Assembly (NCBI RefSeq): GCF_904846075.1
Contig: NZ_CAJGZH010000001.1
Location: 620,001 to 684,000 of the forward strand
Source: Psychrobacter glacincola
GTDB taxonomy: Bacteria > Pseudomonadota > Gammaproteobacteria > Pseudomonadales > Moraxellaceae
Reading direction: 5' to 3'
DNA length: 64,000 nt
Part shown: positions 49,926-59,570 of the stretch, one piece after another
How positions within the stretch are numbered: the stretch's first letter is position 1
Layout: each line of letters begins with the position of its first letter
The notes under the pieces: generated by a model
Databases searched by the model: none
Told to the model about the DNA's origin: nothing
What the model saw: only the letters and a program-made list of their open reading frames with translations
Position numbers and translations under genes: made by a program

Positions 49926-50485
49926 GAGGCTTGTTACCTATAATAAGTAGTTTAGTTCAATAAAACAATCTCGCTTCTTTAAATGTTATTCAATCCAATC
50001 ATTGCCTAAAATCGAGCCAATATGCGCGCGAAATTTTGGAGTAATGATCAAATTTATGATGTATGAAATAATGTTGAGTGCTATAATATAAACAGAATAT
50101 ATGTCTACTGTCAAAAAATGTTTCAATTAGTGAATGACTGGTTTTAATAATAGAGAAAAAATACTAACTGTACTAAAATACGCCCAGACAATAGATACTG
50201 TTAGGTTTACTATCTATTGTGAACTGACATACAAAAGATAAAAAGCGTAAGGTGTGTTAGTTCTAGGTAACTTAAGCTGGTTATTGTGTTTTAGTTACGA
50301 CATTATCGTGTAATAATGTGTAGCTCGTTAACGAAAAAAGTTGTAAACTGAATTGATAATCGCTAAGCTACTCCTTAATTGGTTTTGCTTTGTCACTTAA
50401 AATTCGTAAAAGATGTCTATTTTAGAGCATCTTGAGAAGCGGTTTTGCTTAATGCATCACTCAAATTATCCTTTGGAGGAAGTCC
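49926..50485. other. Long spacer upstream of ompA, with a perfect dyad
   Basis: This 560-base spacer has no gene I can support. It contains a perfect 10-bp inverted repeat ACAATAGATA / TATCTATTGT (50188-50197 and 50211-50220, 13-base loop) with no T run, so it is not a simple terminator. The ompA ribosome-binding site is TTTGGAGGAAGTCC. Promoters for both divergent genes should lie here. Confidence 0.5.
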
Positions 50486-51799
50486 ATGAAATTGAATAAA
50501 ATTGCTCTAGCTCTGGTTGCTGTAGCAGCTGCACCTTTAGCAGCTAATGCTGGCGTAACTATTAGCCCATTGTTACTAGGTTATCATTACACTGGCGAAG
50601 CTCATGACGAGCAACGCGAAATTTTGAAAACTGGTAAAAACTTGTACGTAAATGCTGATGGTAATAACATCGACGACGGTACTCCTTTTACTGGCGCTAA
50701 TGGTCATCCTAATAATGGCGGCGTAGCTAAAGAAAGCAGCTTATACACTGGTGCTGCACTAGGTATTGAACTAACTCCTTCTACTCAGTTCCAAGTAGAG
50801 TACGGCGTGTCAAGTGCAAACGGCGAAGCTTCTGAAGATTCTGCTGATGCTGGCGTTAACCGTTTTGACGTAGAACAAACCATGCTTTCTGGTAACTTCT
50901 TAATCGGTACTGAAGAATTTACTGGTTATACTGATAGCGCATTCAAGCCATATGTATTGGTTGGTGCTGGTCAATCTAAGATCAAAGTAGAAAACCAAGA
51001 AACTTATACAGCTGCTGAAGGTTCTTCTGTAGGTACAGTTACTGCTGGTACTGAAGTTGCAGAGTCTAAAGATACTATTGGTAACCTAGGTCTAGGTGCT
51101 ATGTATCGTATCAATGACGCTTTAAGCCTACGTGGTGAAGCTCGTGCGATTCATAACTTTGATAACAACTGGTGGGAAGGCATGGCTTTGGCCGGTCTAG
51201 AAGTTGTACTTGGTGGCCATTTAGCACCTACAGTAGCAGTACCACCAATGCAAGAGCCAGTTATCGATACTACTCCAGTAGTCGTAGTTGAATCTGATCT
51301 TGATTCTGATGGCGATGGCGTACCTGATAGCATCGATGCATGCCCAGGCACTCCTATGAATGTTGTAGTAGATGAGCGCGGTTGCCCAGTACCAGTAGAT
51401 ATTACTGATGAGCTGAAAATGGAACTACGTGTATTCTTTGATAACGATAAATCAACGATCAAATCACAGTATCAACCTGAAATCGCTAAAGTAGCAGAGA
51501 AGATGCGCGAGTATCCTAACTCTACAGCACGTATCGAAGGTCATGCTTCTAAAACTGGTCCTTCAGCACGTTATAACCAACGTTTATCTGAAGCCCGTGC
51601 CGTTGCTGTTAAATCTATGTTGACTAACGAATTCGGTATTGCTCCAAACCGTATATCAACAGTTGGCTATGGTTATGACCAACCAATCGCTCCAAACGAC
51701 ACTGAAGAAGGTCGTGCTATGAACCGTCGTGTTTATGCCATCATCACTGGTGACAAAACAATGACTGTTGAACAAACTAAAGATATGGTTGTTCAGTAA
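50486..51799 (+). CDS. ompA: OmpA family outer-membrane protein
   Basis: A 437-residue porin-like protein with a signal peptide cleaved after ANA (residue 22). An N-terminal barrel domain (GVTISPLLLGYHYTGEAHD...) ends near residue 245, and a proline-rich hinge follows. A calcium-binding thrombospondin type 3-like repeat (DSDGDGVPDSIDACPGTP) is next. The C-terminal OmpA domain, which binds peptidoglycan, has FDNDKSTIKSQYQPEI, IEGHASKTG and YNQRLSEARAVAVKSML. It links the outer membrane to the wall. It has the strong Shine-Dalgarno GGAGG and ends in a terminator, consistent with high expression. Confidence 0.95.
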   Translation: MKLNKIALALVAVAAAPLAANAGVTISPLLLGYHYTGEAHDEQREILKTGKNLYVNADGNNIDDGTPFTGANGHPNNGGVAKESSLYTGAALGIELTPSTQFQVEYGVSSANGEASEDSADAGVNRFDVEQTMLSGNFLIGTEEFTGYTDSAFKPYVLVGAGQSKIKVENQETYTAAEGSSVGTVTAGTEVAESKDTIGNLGLGAMYRINDALSLRGEARAIHNFDNNWWEGMALAGLEVVLGGHLAPTVAVPPMQEPVIDTTPVVVVESDLDSDGDGVPDSIDACPGTPMNVVVDERGCPVPVDITDELKMELRVFFDNDKSTIKSQYQPEIAKVAEKMREYPNSTARIEGHASKTGPSARYNQRLSEARAVAVKSMLTNEFGIAPNRISTVGYGYDQPIAPNDTEEGRAMNRRVYAIITGDKTMTVEQTKDMVVQ

Positions 51800-51839
51800 A
51801 TAGTATTGGACCGATTGTTTTACTAAATATATAGTTACA

Positions 51840-51870
51840 AAAAAAGTCACCTAATGGGTGGCTTTTTTTT
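51840..51870 (+). terminator. Intrinsic terminator after ompA
   Basis: AGTCACC and GGTGGCT arms (one G-T pair) with a five-base loop, followed by eight T, 40 bases after the ompA stop. Confidence 0.88.
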
Positions 51871-51920
51871 ATTTATGGATTGAGAAAAGCAAGTTATTAC
51901 ATAAATTTGTGAAGCAATAA

Positions 51921-51963
51921 TGTTATACTAGCTGCCCAAACATTCTGTAAATTGACAGAATGT
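51921..51963 (+). promoter_or_regulatory. Extended -10 promoter with overlapping dyad upstream of typA
   Basis: TGTTATACT (51921-51929) is an extended -10. Starting about 11 bases later, ACATTCTGT (51940-51948) and ACAGAATGT (51955-51963) form a perfect 9-bp dyad with a 6-base loop at about +4 to +28. It could be an operator or a hairpin in the leader RNA. The remainder of the spacer to 52155 shows nothing else. Confidence 0.5.
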
Positions 51964-52155
51964 ACATTAGCATAGCTATCTGTATGATGAATTTATCAGT
52001 GTAGATACTTGATTATATTGAAATTATTTGATTAACCGCATCTATTGTGCAGTCTTCTAAAAGTAAGTACTCAATATCTATCTGGTTGATGATAAAAGTT
52101 TATCCAGCGGCGCTTATTGCTACTGCATTTTTTTAAGACGAAACGAGCATTTTAT

Positions 52156-54006
52156 ATGGCGAACGATATCAAACACCTGCGTAACATTGCAATTATTGCC
52201 CACGTTGACCACGGTAAAACAACTTTGGTTGATAAGTTATTACATCAGTCTGGTACTTTTGGCGACCGTGCAAACATTGCTGAACGTGCAATGGATTCAG
52301 GCGATATTGAGCAAGAACGTGGTATTACCATTTTGGCTAAAAATACAGCCATCCGCTGGACAGATAAGACTGATGATACTGAATATCGTATCAACATTGT
52401 TGACACCCCAGGTCACGCCGACTTTGGTGGTGAAGTTGAGCGTGTAATGTCTATGGTTGACTGCGTGCTTCTAGTCGTTGATGCGGTTGACGGCCCAATG
52501 CCACAGACCCGTTTTGTGACGCAAAAAGCGTTCGAGCAAGGTCTAAAACCTATCGTGGTCATCAATAAAATTGACCGTCCTGGCTCACGCCCTGACTGGG
52601 TAATGGATCAAATCTTTGATCTTTTTGATAACTTGGGTGCAACTGATGAACAGCTTGATTTCCCAGTTGTTTATGCCTCAGCATTGAATGGTATTGCAGG
52701 TTTGGAAGCTGACGATTTGGCTGATGACATGACACCGCTTTTCAAAACAATTGTTGATGTGGTTCAGCCTCCTCAAGTTGATGCTGACGCACCGTTCCGT
52801 ATGCAAATCTCAAGCCTTGATTACAACAGTTTTGTTGGCGTTATCGGCATTGGTCGTATTCAGCGTGGTAAAGTTAAAACCAATACTCAAGTGACTGTAA
52901 TCGACAAAAACGGCAATACCCGTAACGGCCGTATTTTGAAAATTATGGGTTATCATGGTCTTGATCGTATTGATGTTGAAGATGCACAAGCTGGTGACAT
53001 CGTTTGTATTACTGGTATTGATTCGCTTAATATCTCAGATACGATTTGTGATCCTAGTGCTGTCGAAGCGTTACCAGCATTAACGGTTGATGAACCTACC
53101 GTTTCAATGAACTTCCAAGTAAATAACTCACCTTTTGCTGGTCGTGATGGTAAGTTTGTGACCTCGCGTAATATCCGTGAGCGTCTTGAGCGTGAATTGA
53201 TTCATAACGTAGCATTACGTGTAGAAGATACGGAATCTCCTGATAAATTCAAAGTATCAGGTCGCGGTGAACTTCATCTATCTGTATTGATCGAAAACAT
53301 GCGCCGTGAAGGTTTTGAGATGGGTGTTTCAGGCCCAGAAGTTATCGTCAAAGAAGTGGATGGTAAATTACAAGAGCCGTATGAAAACGTTGTTTTTGAT
53401 ATTGAAGATGAGCATCAAGGTTCTATCATGGAGCAGGTTGGCTTGCGTAAAGGCGAGATGACCAATATGGAACTTGATGGTAAAGGTCGTATGCGTATCG
53501 AAGCGACGATGCCTGCCCGTGGTTTGATTGGTTTCCGTTCTGAATTCTTAACCTTGACTTCAGGTACGGGTATCATGACGTCAAGCTTCTCACATTACGG
53601 TCCACAAAAGATCGGTGATGTTGGTGGTCGCTCGAACGGTGTCTTGGTTTCTATGGCGAAGGGTGTTTGCTTAGGTTTTGCGCTATTTAACTTGCAAAAA
53701 CGCGGTAAGTTATTTGCTGAGCCACAGCTTGAAGTTTACGAAGGTATGATCGTTGGTCTTAACTCACGTAACGATGATATGGCTGTTAACCCAACGACTG
53801 CTAAGCAGTTAACCAACGTTCGTGCGAGTGGTACTGATGAAGCATTGACGTTGACTCCAGCAGTCAAGTTCACACTTGAGCAAGCGCTTGAATTCATTCA
53901 AGATGATGAATTGGTTGAAGTAACACCTAAGGCGATCCGTCTACGTAAGCGCTATTTGACTGAAAGTGAGCGTAAGCGTCACGGCCGTGGTAAAAAAGGT
54001 GCTTAA
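52156..54006 (+). CDS. typA: GTP-binding protein TypA/BipA
   Basis: The ATG at 52156 gives [24 protein letters not shown], the family start; an earlier frame start at 52117 would add 13 unmatched residues. The 616-residue translational GTPase has [34 protein letters not shown] and the BipA C-terminal domain ([29 protein letters not shown] tail). It aids 50S assembly and growth at low temperature, a fitting trait for a cold-adapted host (inference). Confidence 0.97.
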   Translation: MANDIKHLRNIAIIAHVDHGKTTLVDKLLHQSGTFGDRANIAERAMDSGDIEQERGITILAKNTAIRWTDKTDDTEYRINIVDTPGHADFGGEVERVMSMVDCVLLVVDAVDGPMPQTRFVTQKAFEQGLKPIVVINKIDRPGSRPDWVMDQIFDLFDNLGATDEQLDFPVVYASALNGIAGLEADDLADDMTPLFKTIVDVVQPPQVDADAPFRMQISSLDYNSFVGVIGIGRIQRGKVKTNTQVTVIDKNGNTRNGRILKIMGYHGLDRIDVEDAQAGDIVCITGIDSLNISDTICDPSAVEALPALTVDEPTVSMNFQVNNSPFAGRDGKFVTSRNIRERLERELIHNVALRVEDTESPDKFKVSGRGELHLSVLIENMRREGFEMGVSGPEVIVKEVDGKLQEPYENVVFDIEDEHQGSIMEQVGLRKGEMTNMELDGKGRMRIEATMPARGLIGFRSEFLTLTSGTGIMTSSFSHYGPQKIGDVGGRSNGVLVSMAKGVCLGFALFNLQKRGKLFAEPQLEVYEGMIVGLNSRNDDMAVNPTTAKQLTNVRASGTDEALTLTPAVKFTLEQALEFIQDDELVEVTPKAIRLRKRYLTESERKRHGRGKKGA

Positions 54007-54108
54007 TATTGAGCCATGAATTACTGAGTAATTTATTGGATTGATATTTTATAGAAGCATTTGATGCTGTTTTTATTTAATAATGGTCATCAAGATAGCT
54101 AAAAAATT

Positions 54109-54157
54109 AGCAGTATAGAGTGAACTAAATATGGTTCATTTTATGCTGCTTTTTTTT
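54109..54157 (+). terminator. Long intrinsic terminator after typA
   Basis: A 17-bp stem (54109-54125 with 54134-54150) with only three G-U pairs, an eight-base loop and an eight-T run. It lies about 100 bases past the typA stop. Confidence 0.88.
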
Positions 54158-54291
54158 GTTGTAATTTCCATAGAATATAGACAGAATAACCGACAGTAGT
54201 AGTGTTTCTCACTATTACTCTTAAGGCTCAAGATTGGGTCGACTGTTGAGATACTTATTCGATTATAGATTGGTATTTTGAGGAGAAAATA

Positions 54292-54735
54292 ATGAGTATG
54301 GTTTCTGAGTTTAAAGAATTCGCTTTAAAAGGTAATGTGATGGACTTAGCGGTCGGTGTCATTATCGGTGGAGCATTTGCTACTATCACAACGTCCTTAG
54401 TTGAAGACATTATTATGCCAATAGTGGCCTTCATAGCAGGTGGCGAAATCAATTTCAAAAACATGTTCTTAGTGTTGGGTGATGCGCCTGAAGGTGTTGC
54501 CATGACCTATGATGCTCTCAAAGCAGCTGGCGTTCCTGTATTAGCCTATGGCAGTTTCATTACTGTACTGATTAATTTCTTAATTTTAGCATTTATTATT
54601 TTTATGATGGTTAGAATGGTTAACAAAATGCGTCGTAAAGAAGAAGTACAAGAATTGGTAAAACAACCTTCAGAAGAGGTGCAATTGCTTCGTGAAATTA
54701 GTGCTAAATTAGGTAATACCGCTGTTTCAAAATAA
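54292..54735 (+). CDS. mscL: Large-conductance mechanosensitive channel
   Basis: A 147-residue MscL. The N-terminal amphipathic helix is [27 protein letters not shown], with the pore-lining [13 protein letters not shown] motif. A second transmembrane segment ([23 protein letters not shown]) precedes a cytoplasmic helix bundle ([13 protein letters not shown]). It opens under membrane tension to release solutes on hypo-osmotic shock. The GAGGAGAAAATA start context supports 54292; a second ATG two codons on is also possible. Confidence 0.96.
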   Translation: MSMVSEFKEFALKGNVMDLAVGVIIGGAFATITTSLVEDIIMPIVAFIAGGEINFKNMFLVLGDAPEGVAMTYDALKAAGVPVLAYGSFITVLINFLILAFIIFMMVRMVNKMRRKEEVQELVKQPSEEVQLLREISAKLGNTAVSK

Positions 54736-54760
54736 AATATGATGATTTGATTAAAAACAC

Positions 54761-54791
54761 AAAAAAGGCTAACGTCGTGTTAGCCTTTTTT
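54761..54791 (+). terminator. Intrinsic terminator after mscL
   Basis: Perfect arms AAAAAAGGCTAAC and GTTAGCCTTTTTT around a five-base loop, 25 bases after the stop. It may also serve the converging minus-strand gene. Confidence 0.92.
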
Positions 54792-54858
54792 ATGGATAAT
54801 TTATAAATGCATTGTCTTTAGCGCAGTTGTATCATTTAACCAGCTGTTAATATAAAGA

Positions 54859-55299
54859 CTATGGCGTAACTACGACATAATCGTTGGTATTAATCAAAAT
54901 CTCAGATGGTTGATCAACGACAATACGGACAACATTATCATTAGTCACTTGTGATTTGTAATAGTTGTCTTCAGCCACAGTACAACCTAAGCAGCGTCCC
55001 ATCGCATCCCAAGGTTCAACAAAAAGTTTCTGCTGCGCCTGATCCGCATTACCACCGATAAGCGAGAAGGGTAGACTAACTAGGTAGGCGGCAGTACCAG
55101 CAACGGCACTGACCAGTTGTAGAGGTTTACCCACTACAGTATCAACCACCATTGTCTCATAAGAAGGCCCAAAGTCTGTCTCATCAATTTCTATGGCTGC
55201 CAAGGCAGGATGCATAGTAGCAGCCATTAAACTTAAGCTTGCGGCTATAGTAAAGGCTTTTTGCTTAACTGTGCGTTGGTTTTTGGCTTTAACAGTCAT
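54859..55299 (-). CDS. Exported protein of unknown function
   Basis: A 146-residue protein with a basic N-region and signal peptide (AFTIAASLSLMAATMHPALA, cleavage near residue 34). The mature part contains MVVDTVVGKPLQLVSAVAGTAAYLVSLPFSLIGGN, a small-residue hydrophobic hairpin, then a CLGC pair. The VxxPLxLVxxVxGTxxYLVxLPFS pattern recurs in many small proteobacterial envelope proteins of unknown role. Convergent with mscL. Confidence 0.75.
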   Translation of the reverse strand: MTVKAKNQRTVKQKAFTIAASLSLMAATMHPALAAIEIDETDFGPSYETMVVDTVVGKPLQLVSAVAGTAAYLVSLPFSLIGGNADQAQQKLFVEPWDAMGRCLGCTVAEDNYYKSQVTNDNVVRIVVDQPSEILINTNDYVVVTP

Positions 55300-55627
55300 A
55301 ACGATGTCCTAAAATTCATAATTGGTATGATTATTAGCTGCTGCTATTTCCACACAGAGACAATTTCCCTATATAAACAATGCGCAACGATAAGTAAGCT
55401 AAATATATTACAGATGTATAAACATTATGCACTATTTATGTAAGTGCTCATACTATTAAAGCAAGATGTGTGTCAATAAGCAACAAAAATGGCGCGCGAT
55501 ATAATAATCTTAGTGCAAAATAATAAGACACTTGGTAAAGAGTATTGTGCTGCCATATTCTACGACTTGATACCTAAGTTATTCTGGTACTTAAGGCGAA
55601 ACAGATAGTGATAGTTTCAGATAATAT
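55300..55627. other. Intergenic spacer between the exported orphan and mutM
   Basis: This 328-base AT-rich spacer is upstream of the exported orphan and downstream of mutM (both minus strand). I see no gene, strong promoter or clear terminator in it. Confidence 0.45.
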
Positions 55628-56569
55628 TTAAAGGATTGGCTGACAGTTGGGGCAGAATACACTGGCGCGACCATTAATTTTGATATTCTCAAGTACGGCA
55701 TCACAATGCGGACAAGTTTCCCCTTGTCTACCATAGACATTTAATGTCTGCTGGAAGTAACCGGTTTGGCCATCTGCTGCGGTGAAGTCTCGCAGTGTCG
55801 AGCCACCAAGTGCTATCGCCTTTTGTAAAATAACTTTAATATGATCGACCAAAATAATCATCTGAGCATGGGACAGTTGGTGAGCGGGGGTGGCTGGATG
55901 AATAGCTGATAAATATAGGCTTTCAGTCGCATAGATATTACCGACACCCACGACGACCTGTTGTTCCATGATGACTGATTTTATAGCGCGAGCAATGGGC
56001 TGCTTTTTTGATTTGGCGTTGCCAATTGCTACGGTATCAGCACTGTGATCAAGCAAGTTTGACCGTTGAATCAACTGATACAAATAGTCTGCAGTAAATT
56101 CATCTGATAATGGTTCAGGACCTAAATGATCTAATAGCTTAGCACTATAATCCTTGTGCCATAACACTGACCCAAAACGTCTTGGGTCATAATAATGTAG
56201 TTGGGATTTTGTATTATTAACGCCCTTAAAAACAATGATGATGAGATGATCATGCTTGCGCTTTTCAGTACCGTAGCTCTGCTGTTGCAGGCTGCCCGAC
56301 ATGCCTAAATGAACCAAAAGTTGACGCGGTACTAACGTAGCAGTTTGAGCTGCAGCGCTATCATCATTGGGTAATAAAGGTAAAAAGTTAAGAATTAAAT
56401 ATTTTGCGCGGCGCTCAACGCTATCTAGCGTGTAATCAATCAAGCTGTCTAAATCATCTGGCATCGCCCAGCGCAGCTTTGGCTGGAAAACTTTTATATC
56501 GATGATGCGTTGCCCTAATAGCGGTGCAAGGCTGGTTTTGGTTGTTTCTACTTCAGGCAGTTCAGGCAT
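55628..56569 (-). CDS. mutM: Formamidopyrimidine-DNA glycosylase
   Basis: A 313-residue Fpg. It begins PELPEVETTK (catalytic proline 2 and Glu3). It has the conserved lysine in RRAKYLILNF, the H2TH segment (VVVGVGNIYATESL) and a C-terminal zinc finger (CPHCDAVLENI...CPNCQ). It removes 8-oxoguanine and formamidopyrimidines. Slightly longer than the E. coli 269 residues, through insertions at about 80-100 and 180-195. It ends the relA-mutM minus-strand pair, 53 bases after relA. Confidence 0.95.
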   Translation of the reverse strand: MPELPEVETTKTSLAPLLGQRIIDIKVFQPKLRWAMPDDLDSLIDYTLDSVERRAKYLILNFLPLLPNDDSAAAQTATLVPRQLLVHLGMSGSLQQQSYGTEKRKHDHLIIIVFKGVNNTKSQLHYYDPRRFGSVLWHKDYSAKLLDHLGPEPLSDEFTADYLYQLIQRSNLLDHSADTVAIGNAKSKKQPIARAIKSVIMEQQVVVGVGNIYATESLYLSAIHPATPAHQLSHAQMIILVDHIKVILQKAIALGGSTLRDFTAADGQTGYFQQTLNVYGRQGETCPHCDAVLENIKINGRASVFCPNCQPIL

Positions 56570-56622
56570 GATTTTTTTATAATAACCTTATGATTCAGTG
56601 GACGTATTTTGTGATTTTATAT

Positions 56623-59175
56623 CTAAGCGACGGCGCGGCGAGCATGCAAGATACCATGCTGTTGCTCTAGTTTCGCCAAAAGCTTAGATAGGTGCGCCAA
56701 TCCTGAGACTTCAATATGAAATTTCAAAAAGGCAATGTTATCATCATTACTAAGGGTTTCAACTTGACGGATATTGACATTTTCTTTATCAATAATTTGC
56801 GTCAAATCACGCAATAGTCCGCGTCTATCATAGGCTTCTACGTGAATATCAACGGGTTGATAACGACCAGCTTGTACCCGCCACGAAGCCTCTATTTCGC
56901 GCTCAGGATCGCGTTCAATCAAGCGCGAATATTCAGGGCAACCACGATTATGGACACTGACACCTCGTGATAAGGTGATGTAACCAGCAATTGGCTCGCC
57001 ATGCACAGGGTGGCAACAGCCTGCTAGATTGATTTCTATATTATCCAGCCCATCGATACGAATTTTATAAGCATCGATTTTTCCTGCCTCTCTAGCATCT
57101 ATACTTGGCGCAAAATGTTCTGGCGGTCTTTCAGGTTCTAGGTGTAGCTGACGAGAGATGTGGCTGGTGAGTTGGTTGAGACCAATGTCGCCTGTGACCA
57201 ATCCAACGATAATATCATCAGTCGTATTGACATGGAAATGCTGAATATAGTCGTTTAAATCGATACTATTGGGATGTACCGATAGTCGTTCAAGCTCTTT
57301 ACTGAGCATTTGACGACCAATTTCAATGTTCTTATCACGGTCTTGCTTATTGAACCATTGACGCAATTTTGAACGTGCACGGTTGGTATGAATGTATCCA
57401 AGTGAAGCAACTAGCCAATCACGGTTGGGCTCACGTGATGCTTTGGTGATAATTTCAACTTGTTCACCCGTTTTGAGTTGATAGGTTAATGGTACATAGC
57501 GCTGATTGACTCGCGCAGCTTGAGCACGATTACCAACTTGTGTATGTACATAATAAGCAAAATCAAGAACGGTCGCCCCTTTTGGCAGTTCAGTAATGTC
57601 ACCATCACGGCTAAAGATATAGATGCGTTCGAGCTCGTCAAAATCAACGAGTTGCTCTTCTTCGTCAAACTCCATACCCTCTATTTCTTCACCTGTTAGT
57701 AAAGATGAGCGCGGTTGGTTACGAGTTTCATTATTGATCGATAACAGCTGACGCAGCGAGCTGATTCTTTGATTAAGATAATTGTCTTTTTTATTCTTTA
57801 GACCTTCTTTGTAGTTAACATGAGCACACATACCAAGCTCAGCTTCGAAATGCATTTCATGAGTACGAATTTGCACTTCCAGTGACTTGTTTTCAGCAAT
57901 GACTGCCGTATGTAGTGAGCGATAACCATTGGACTTGGGGTTGGTAATATAGTCATCGAATTGTTCAGGAATATATCGCCACAAGCCATGTACCAATCCA
58001 AGCACGTGGTAACAGTCTGATGGGTTGGTGACCAATACTCGCAGCGCGCGAATGTCATAAAGCTGATCAAACGATAAGCCTTTGAGCTTCATTTTTCGGT
58101 AGATAGAGTAGATATGCTTGACTCGTCCAGAGACCTCACCTTCGATATTAGCCTCTGCTAGTGCTTCATTAAGCTTATCTTGTACACGCTGAATATAGGA
58201 CTCGCGTTCGCTGCGTTTTTCGGAGAGCAGTTTGGCAATCTCTTTATAGCGTTCAGGCGCAAGGTAGCGAAAGGCTAAGTCTTCCAGCTCCCATTTAAGT
58301 TGCGCAATGCCCAAGCGATGCGCCAGTGGGGCATAAATAGTCATGACTTCACGCGCCACACGATTCTGACGCTCTTCATTAGAAAAGGTCAATTCGCGCA
58401 TGGCGAAAGTACGCTCAGACAATTTGATAAGCACGACGCGTACATCATTGGTGACGGAAATTAGCATGCTATAAATATTAGATAGCTGGTCGCGCTGATT
58501 GTTTACGAAGTGATCTTCTAGACGCTTATTGCTTTCAATAATCTCAGACAGCTTACCCATTGCCAAGGTATCTTTGACTAGGGTCGATATGTCTGCACCG
58601 AATTTTTTCTCGATATCAGCGAGGCTTATGATTGATTTTCGCGCACTACGATAGAGCATTGCAGCCACAAGAGCGTCTTCGTCTTGGTAGAGATAGGTCA
58701 ATATGTCTGTCATGCCAATACCAGTGACATAAGCGCCTGAACGCTCAGACTCGCTAGTATTCATATGACTGCGAATAAATTCACAAGCAGCATTCAAGTG
58801 AGGTACAGAATCTTGTCCGATACGTTTGGCGACATTGTCTAACCAAGTGGGAACATCAATATTGACTTGATCTAAATCAATCGCTTCGAGCTCTTTATCT
58901 GAGAGAGCATTATTTTTATCTAAAAGCGGGTTATCAGAATATTCGTTTTCAAGCTTTGGATCATGACTATGAAAAGCATGTAGTGCTGAGCGATCAAAAG
59001 TGGTGTGTAGTTTATGAGTGGACAGCTGGTATTTGATATCGAGGGGGATTTGGGCATAGCTATTGGCAGACTGGTGCGAGCGTTGGCTCGCGACCAGTTG
59101 AGCGGCAAGTGCTGCACTATCGGCTTGGGTGGTCTGTCCATCCACCAGCGGTAATCCTTCACGAATTTTTACCAT
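56623..59175 (-). CDS. relA: GTP pyrophosphokinase RelA
   Basis: An 850-residue RSH protein. Its N-terminal hydrolase-like region lacks the HD metal motif (YLYQDEDALVAAMLYRSARKS), so only the synthetase is expected to work. The synthetase domain has HIYSIYRKMKLKGLSF, YDIRALRVLV and the EQFDDYITNPKSNGYRSLH motif. A TGS domain (YIFSRDGDITELPKGATVLDFAY), zinc-finger region (LAGCCHPVHGEPIAGYI) and ACT domain follow. An N-terminal extension of about 60 residues is longer than in E. coli. It makes (p)ppGpp on stalled ribosomes. Confidence 0.94.
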   Translation of the reverse strand: MVKIREGLPLVDGQTTQADSAALAAQLVASQRSHQSANSYAQIPLDIKYQLSTHKLHTTFDRSALHAFHSHDPKLENEYSDNPLLDKNNALSDKELEAIDLDQVNIDVPTWLDNVAKRIGQDSVPHLNAACEFIRSHMNTSESERSGAYVTGIGMTDILTYLYQDEDALVAAMLYRSARKSIISLADIEKKFGADISTLVKDTLAMGKLSEIIESNKRLEDHFVNNQRDQLSNIYSMLISVTNDVRVVLIKLSERTFAMRELTFSNEERQNRVAREVMTIYAPLAHRLGIAQLKWELEDLAFRYLAPERYKEIAKLLSEKRSERESYIQRVQDKLNEALAEANIEGEVSGRVKHIYSIYRKMKLKGLSFDQLYDIRALRVLVTNPSDCYHVLGLVHGLWRYIPEQFDDYITNPKSNGYRSLHTAVIAENKSLEVQIRTHEMHFEAELGMCAHVNYKEGLKNKKDNYLNQRISSLRQLLSINNETRNQPRSSLLTGEEIEGMEFDEEEQLVDFDELERIYIFSRDGDITELPKGATVLDFAYYVHTQVGNRAQAARVNQRYVPLTYQLKTGEQVEIITKASREPNRDWLVASLGYIHTNRARSKLRQWFNKQDRDKNIEIGRQMLSKELERLSVHPNSIDLNDYIQHFHVNTTDDIIVGLVTGDIGLNQLTSHISRQLHLEPERPPEHFAPSIDAREAGKIDAYKIRIDGLDNIEINLAGCCHPVHGEPIAGYITLSRGVSVHNRGCPEYSRLIERDPEREIEASWRVQAGRYQPVDIHVEAYDRRGLLRDLTQIIDKENVNIRQVETLSNDDNIAFLKFHIEVSGLAHLSKLLAKLEQQHGILHARRAVA

Positions 59176-59570
59176 AGCCGACTCCTCTTAGCTATTTTGA
59201 ATTGATTATAACCTCATCTACTATGCACACACGTTGAACTTACGATTCATAAAGTATCAGCTATAAACCAATATAACTGCTAAAAAATCTGTTTTTTAGC
59301 AGTCATAAAATGCGCGTAAAATATATAAAGCTATGAGTGCAAACGTTCACAAGGATTGAAAAAACCAGCCTAGGAATATTGTTTACTATTATCTCACTTT
59401 AAAGAGACAAATCAAGCGAGGCTATGTAATGTCCGCGGTTAATCAGGATAAATAACCATCATTTTTTGCCACCGCTTGACTCAAATTTTGACTCAAATTT
59501 TGAATCAATGTCAGTGACCTTTAGCATGGTTATTTAACGCTCTGAACCGCTTACTTAACCGTAAATTGAA
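59176..59570. other. Spacer between rlmD and relA with hairpin and tandem repeat
   Basis: This 395-base spacer lies upstream of relA and downstream of rlmD, both minus strand. It holds a perfect 12-bp hairpin, ACTGCTAAAAAA / TTTTTTAGCAGT (59276-59303, loop of four), and a 12-base tandem repeat TTGACTCAAATT (59476-59510, about 2.9 copies, the last one diverged). I see no gene. Confidence 0.6.

Noticed and set aside
56623..59175. Bifunctional SpoT-like hydrolase/synthetase
   Set aside because: The expected HD motif in the N-terminal domain is missing, so RelA fits better.
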